A DNA stretch of 64,000 bases from Scleromitrula shiraiana (lineage: Eukaryota; Ascomycota; Leotiomycetes; Helotiales; Sclerotiniaceae): positions 1,426,001 to 1,490,000 of the forward strand of contig JABELC010000009.1 of the NCBI GenBank assembly GCA_028455995.1, in the 5' to 3' direction. Within the stretch, counting starts at the first letter, position 1. Each line of letters opens with the position of its first letter. A program made the position numbers and the translations under genes. This document shows positions 61,805 to 64,000 of the stretch, one piece after another. A model generated the notes under the pieces. That model made no database searches. It had not been told where the DNA came from and worked only from the letters and a program-made list of their open reading frames with translations.

Positions 61805-62600
61805 CTATACCAATTTTTCTGCCATCACTGGACGACGCATCAAGCAGTGACTGTGCCCATGTGAACTCTCAGCACCCTCTTCACCATCGGTAGGATTATC
61901 AATCCCAAAGGTCTTAAGGATTATGAATCCAAACTTCTGACAGATAGGTCTTCCCATTTCCGTAGCTTCGAGGTAAGCCTACGATGTGATTAGGAGCTAG
62001 AGGAACGGGCCCTTCAATCATTAAAAAATAAATACCTCTCCATTCAAAGAATCAGCCATACCCACCCCCCATTCACAAGCATAGAGCCAGCGCCACGATT
62101 TTGATACCGAGGATCCGTCGTAATACTATCGAGTACTTCCATCTTATCCCTCTATCAGTCTCCACCAAACCCAAAAGACCCCAAAGACGCAAAAAAACTC
62201 ACACATCAAAGGAACCTTAGTATCCCTAATAGCCCGTCTCCGCGTAGCCTGAACCCCCCCAATCAAAATCCTCGCCGCCTCTTTCTCCTCCTCCGAACCC
62301 TCCACAAAGCTGAGATCCATCACATCGCCCACAGCTTCAGGAGCACAACAATGCCATTCATCCTGCCTGGCTAATGATCTCGTCTGTTTCTGCGTCTTTT
62401 ATGGCGACAAACCGCGAACTAAGTATGTTATCTCGGATGGAGAGGAGTCGGTCGCGGAAGAGAAGGCGTCATGTGGTGGTCCAGTGACGCGGGAATAATA
62501 TGTCTATGTAACTACGATTGTGAGCGAAGGCTAGAGAACGGATTTCTGAAATGCGTCAGAAATCGTCGTTGATTTGGGGAATATAGATTTCTAACGGGAT
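61805..62600 (-). pseudogene. GNAT-family N-acetyltransferase pseudogene
   Basis: Reading the minus strand, pieces in changing frames resemble one GNAT protein: PLEIYIPQINDDF, DAFQKSVL, AFAHNRSYIDILFPRH, RLLFRDRLLSIRDNI, RFVAIKDAETDEIISQA, a charged linker, then the acetyl-CoA-binding motif TTDPRYQNRGAGSMLV, and YLEATEMGRPICQKFGF before a stop. Between them lie at least two TGA stops (after WTTT and after ISQAG), small shifts near CTCTAGCC and in the G-run at GTGAATGGGGGG, and no clean splice solution. An intron (GTATTT...CGTAG, about 62033-61980) before the last piece looks intact. The gene is most simply a dead copy; a sequencing error could explain one break but not all. Confidence 0.7.
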
Positions 62601-64000
62601 ATTTATTTTTTCTTTTGGGGGACGAGGGGAAAGGGATTGGGAAATTTGGGTGGGCGACAGCTGTGAGATGTGAGATGTGAGATGTGAGATGTGAGAATAT
62701 ACACGGTTGGTTGTATTGACTGGAAGATATATTATATACGTGAAGGGACACTTTTCATGACTTGCATAGTTCTACTTCATAATCTAGACACATGCATTCG
62801 ACATGATAAGGAAAGCGTGTATTGAATTCACATTCGTAAGATATCCTACGGCGCAGTACATGCATACATATATAGATTCCCCTCTCCACCGCACCAACGA
62901 ACCCCCGACCTAACGAAACCGTAACCGAGCGAGCTCCCCGAATCTAGAATGAATGCCCCGAGAATTAATACCTAGCCAAACCGGATATCGGCGGAAGAAT
63001 AGACAAATTTCGTTTCGCTCTATGACATAATGTCATATGATATGTTCAGTAATGAGTATGGATGTAAGGATAAAATTTCGATAAGGATTTAACGTGGAGA
63101 GATGGGTGGATGCATGGGAACTAACCGTATCGGATGTAACTTCGTCATGGATTTGTTGGATCTTGTCATGGATTGTGGTATCTTTAGCTTCTGGAATTCG
63201 GGTTGTGATGTTAGCAGGGCAGGCAAGGCGAGCGAGCTGGGTTTTGAGGTGGGGAGAATGATTAGATTTGCAGATGCAGATGCAGATGGAGGATCTGATG
63301 GATGGATCGGCATATGTACTTACGCGGAGCTGGGGTGGCAGACTCGTATAATATCCTCAATCCTCGCTTTCGATTTAAGGAACCTATATATATATATATG
63401 TGCCAAGATACAACCAGACGAATGCATCTCTTTACACGGGAGTTTGATTCGTTCTGTAACTTGTTTGTTATACGAATTTTCTGTTTGTTTCTTCTGATGT
63501 TTGGGATGCTTGGTAGGCGTGTATGGTGGCTGATGTTGTTGAGGTTTTAATACTCTCTACGTATTCTTTTGGATTATACGTATAGATATACGTATAGATA
63601 TACGTATTTCTAGAAACAATGCTATAGAAATGATACTAAAATAAGAAATTTATATGTAAAATTACAAAATCATCACACGTGTTCGAATAGTAGTCGGCAA
63701 TTTGAAGACTTGAGACTTCTTGTCGAACACCTAGCTTCGAAAGACTGTTGAATCATTGCGGTATGTATGTCTTGATTTATGTAATATCTATATGCTATCA
63801 AAGCCATAAAGAGTCGTAGTGAGGCACTTTTTCTTTTTCTTTTTCCTTAGACTTGAATACTCCCCAATTCGCTCGAATCGAAAGTAAACTCAAGAGTACT
63901 AATATGTTTCTCTCGACAACGAGTTTTGAAATTTCGGTTGGAGATGAAGAGAAACTTCTCCTTCAAGACGAGTACGAAAATGATCGGCAATTTCATACTG
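62601..64000. other. Right-edge non-coding region
   Basis: No gene I can support. It has TGTGAGA repeats (62665-62695), a TACGTATAGATA palindromic triplet (63574-63608) and the exon-like piece at 63122-63205 (minus). The window ends without a clear gene start. Confidence 0.4.
63122..63205 (-). other. Exon-like minus-strand fragment of unknown identity
   Basis: A stretch bounded by a plausible acceptor (CTAATC branch, then AACCCAG) and donor (GTTAGT) encodes, in one frame, a soluble-looking helix-forming peptide with HDKIQQIHDEVTS. An upstream GTAAGT donor near 63320 would pair with the same acceptor. I find no family match and no complete gene around it. It may be an exon of a small unknown gene, a remnant, or chance. 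Confidence 0.25.

Overview
The window is nuclear DNA of a filamentous ascomycete. Almost every gene is broken by short (about 42-110 bp) GT-AG introns, start contexts are eukaryotic, the housekeeping proteins are of Pezizomycotina type, and a Zn2Cys6 regulator and a fungal rhodopsin-like membrane protein are present. Base composition is AT-leaning. A relative of the Botrytis/Sclerotinia group (Leotiomycetes) is my best guess, but that is an impression from protein style and not a database result.

Layout. 0-5 kb: gamma-tubulin complex subunit GCP2/Spc97 (minus) and proteasome subunit alpha-5 (plus) share a 0.6 kb divergent promoter. 4.8-8 kb: a repeat-rich spacer with a ~410 bp TAAAA array. 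8-9.5 kb: a membrane-anchored MOSC-domain protein (minus). 9.5-14.5 kb: a 5 kb spacer packed with microsatellites. 14.5-18.4 kb: condensin SMC2 (minus). 21.3-23.7 kb: a Zn2Cys6 transcription factor. 24.7-27.4 kb: CCR4-NOT subunit NOT2. 27.4-32 kb: another microsatellite spacer. 32-33.9 kb: ERG5/CYP61 sterol C-22 desaturase. 35.3-36.2 kb: a rhodanese with a sequence-repeat linker. 36.4-36.8 kb: a decayed AT-rich element with inverted ends. 37.3-38.4 kb: a Yip1-family protein. 39.4-40.2 kb: ubiquitin-L40. 40.6-42.4 kb: Pol I factor RRN7. 43.0-43.8 kb: eIF5A. 44.8-46.9 kb: VPS52. 47.4-48.9 kb: TBC GAP (Gyp8/TBC1D20-like). 49.5-54.0 kb: a large DDB1/CPSF-A-superfamily propeller protein. 54.9-58.3 kb: eIF5B/FUN12. 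59.4-60.9 kb: a rhodopsin-like membrane protein. 61.8-62.6 kb: a broken GNAT acetyltransferase.

The genes are mostly unlinked core functions: microtubule nucleation, proteolysis, chromosome condensation, mRNA decay, sterol synthesis, translation, Golgi and endosome traffic, and rDNA transcription. I see no biosynthetic cluster. Two membrane-traffic genes (VPS52 and the TBC GAP) are adjacent and convergent.

The most unusual signals are not whole genes: (i) repeated local switches from C-rich to G-rich on the plus strand, always in that order, mostly at gene ends; (ii) an inverted-repeat element whose arms differ almost only by transitions, as expected of RIP-like decay; (iii) a ubiquitin-L40 start codon split by an intron, followed by a 7-nt exon; (iv) two GC-AG introns; (v) a possible alternative first exon inside NOT2; (vi) a multiply broken GNAT gene next to a rhodopsin-like gene with an in-frame stop near its amino end. 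Exon coordinates were worked out by hand from splice signals and reading-frame continuity, without transcript evidence.
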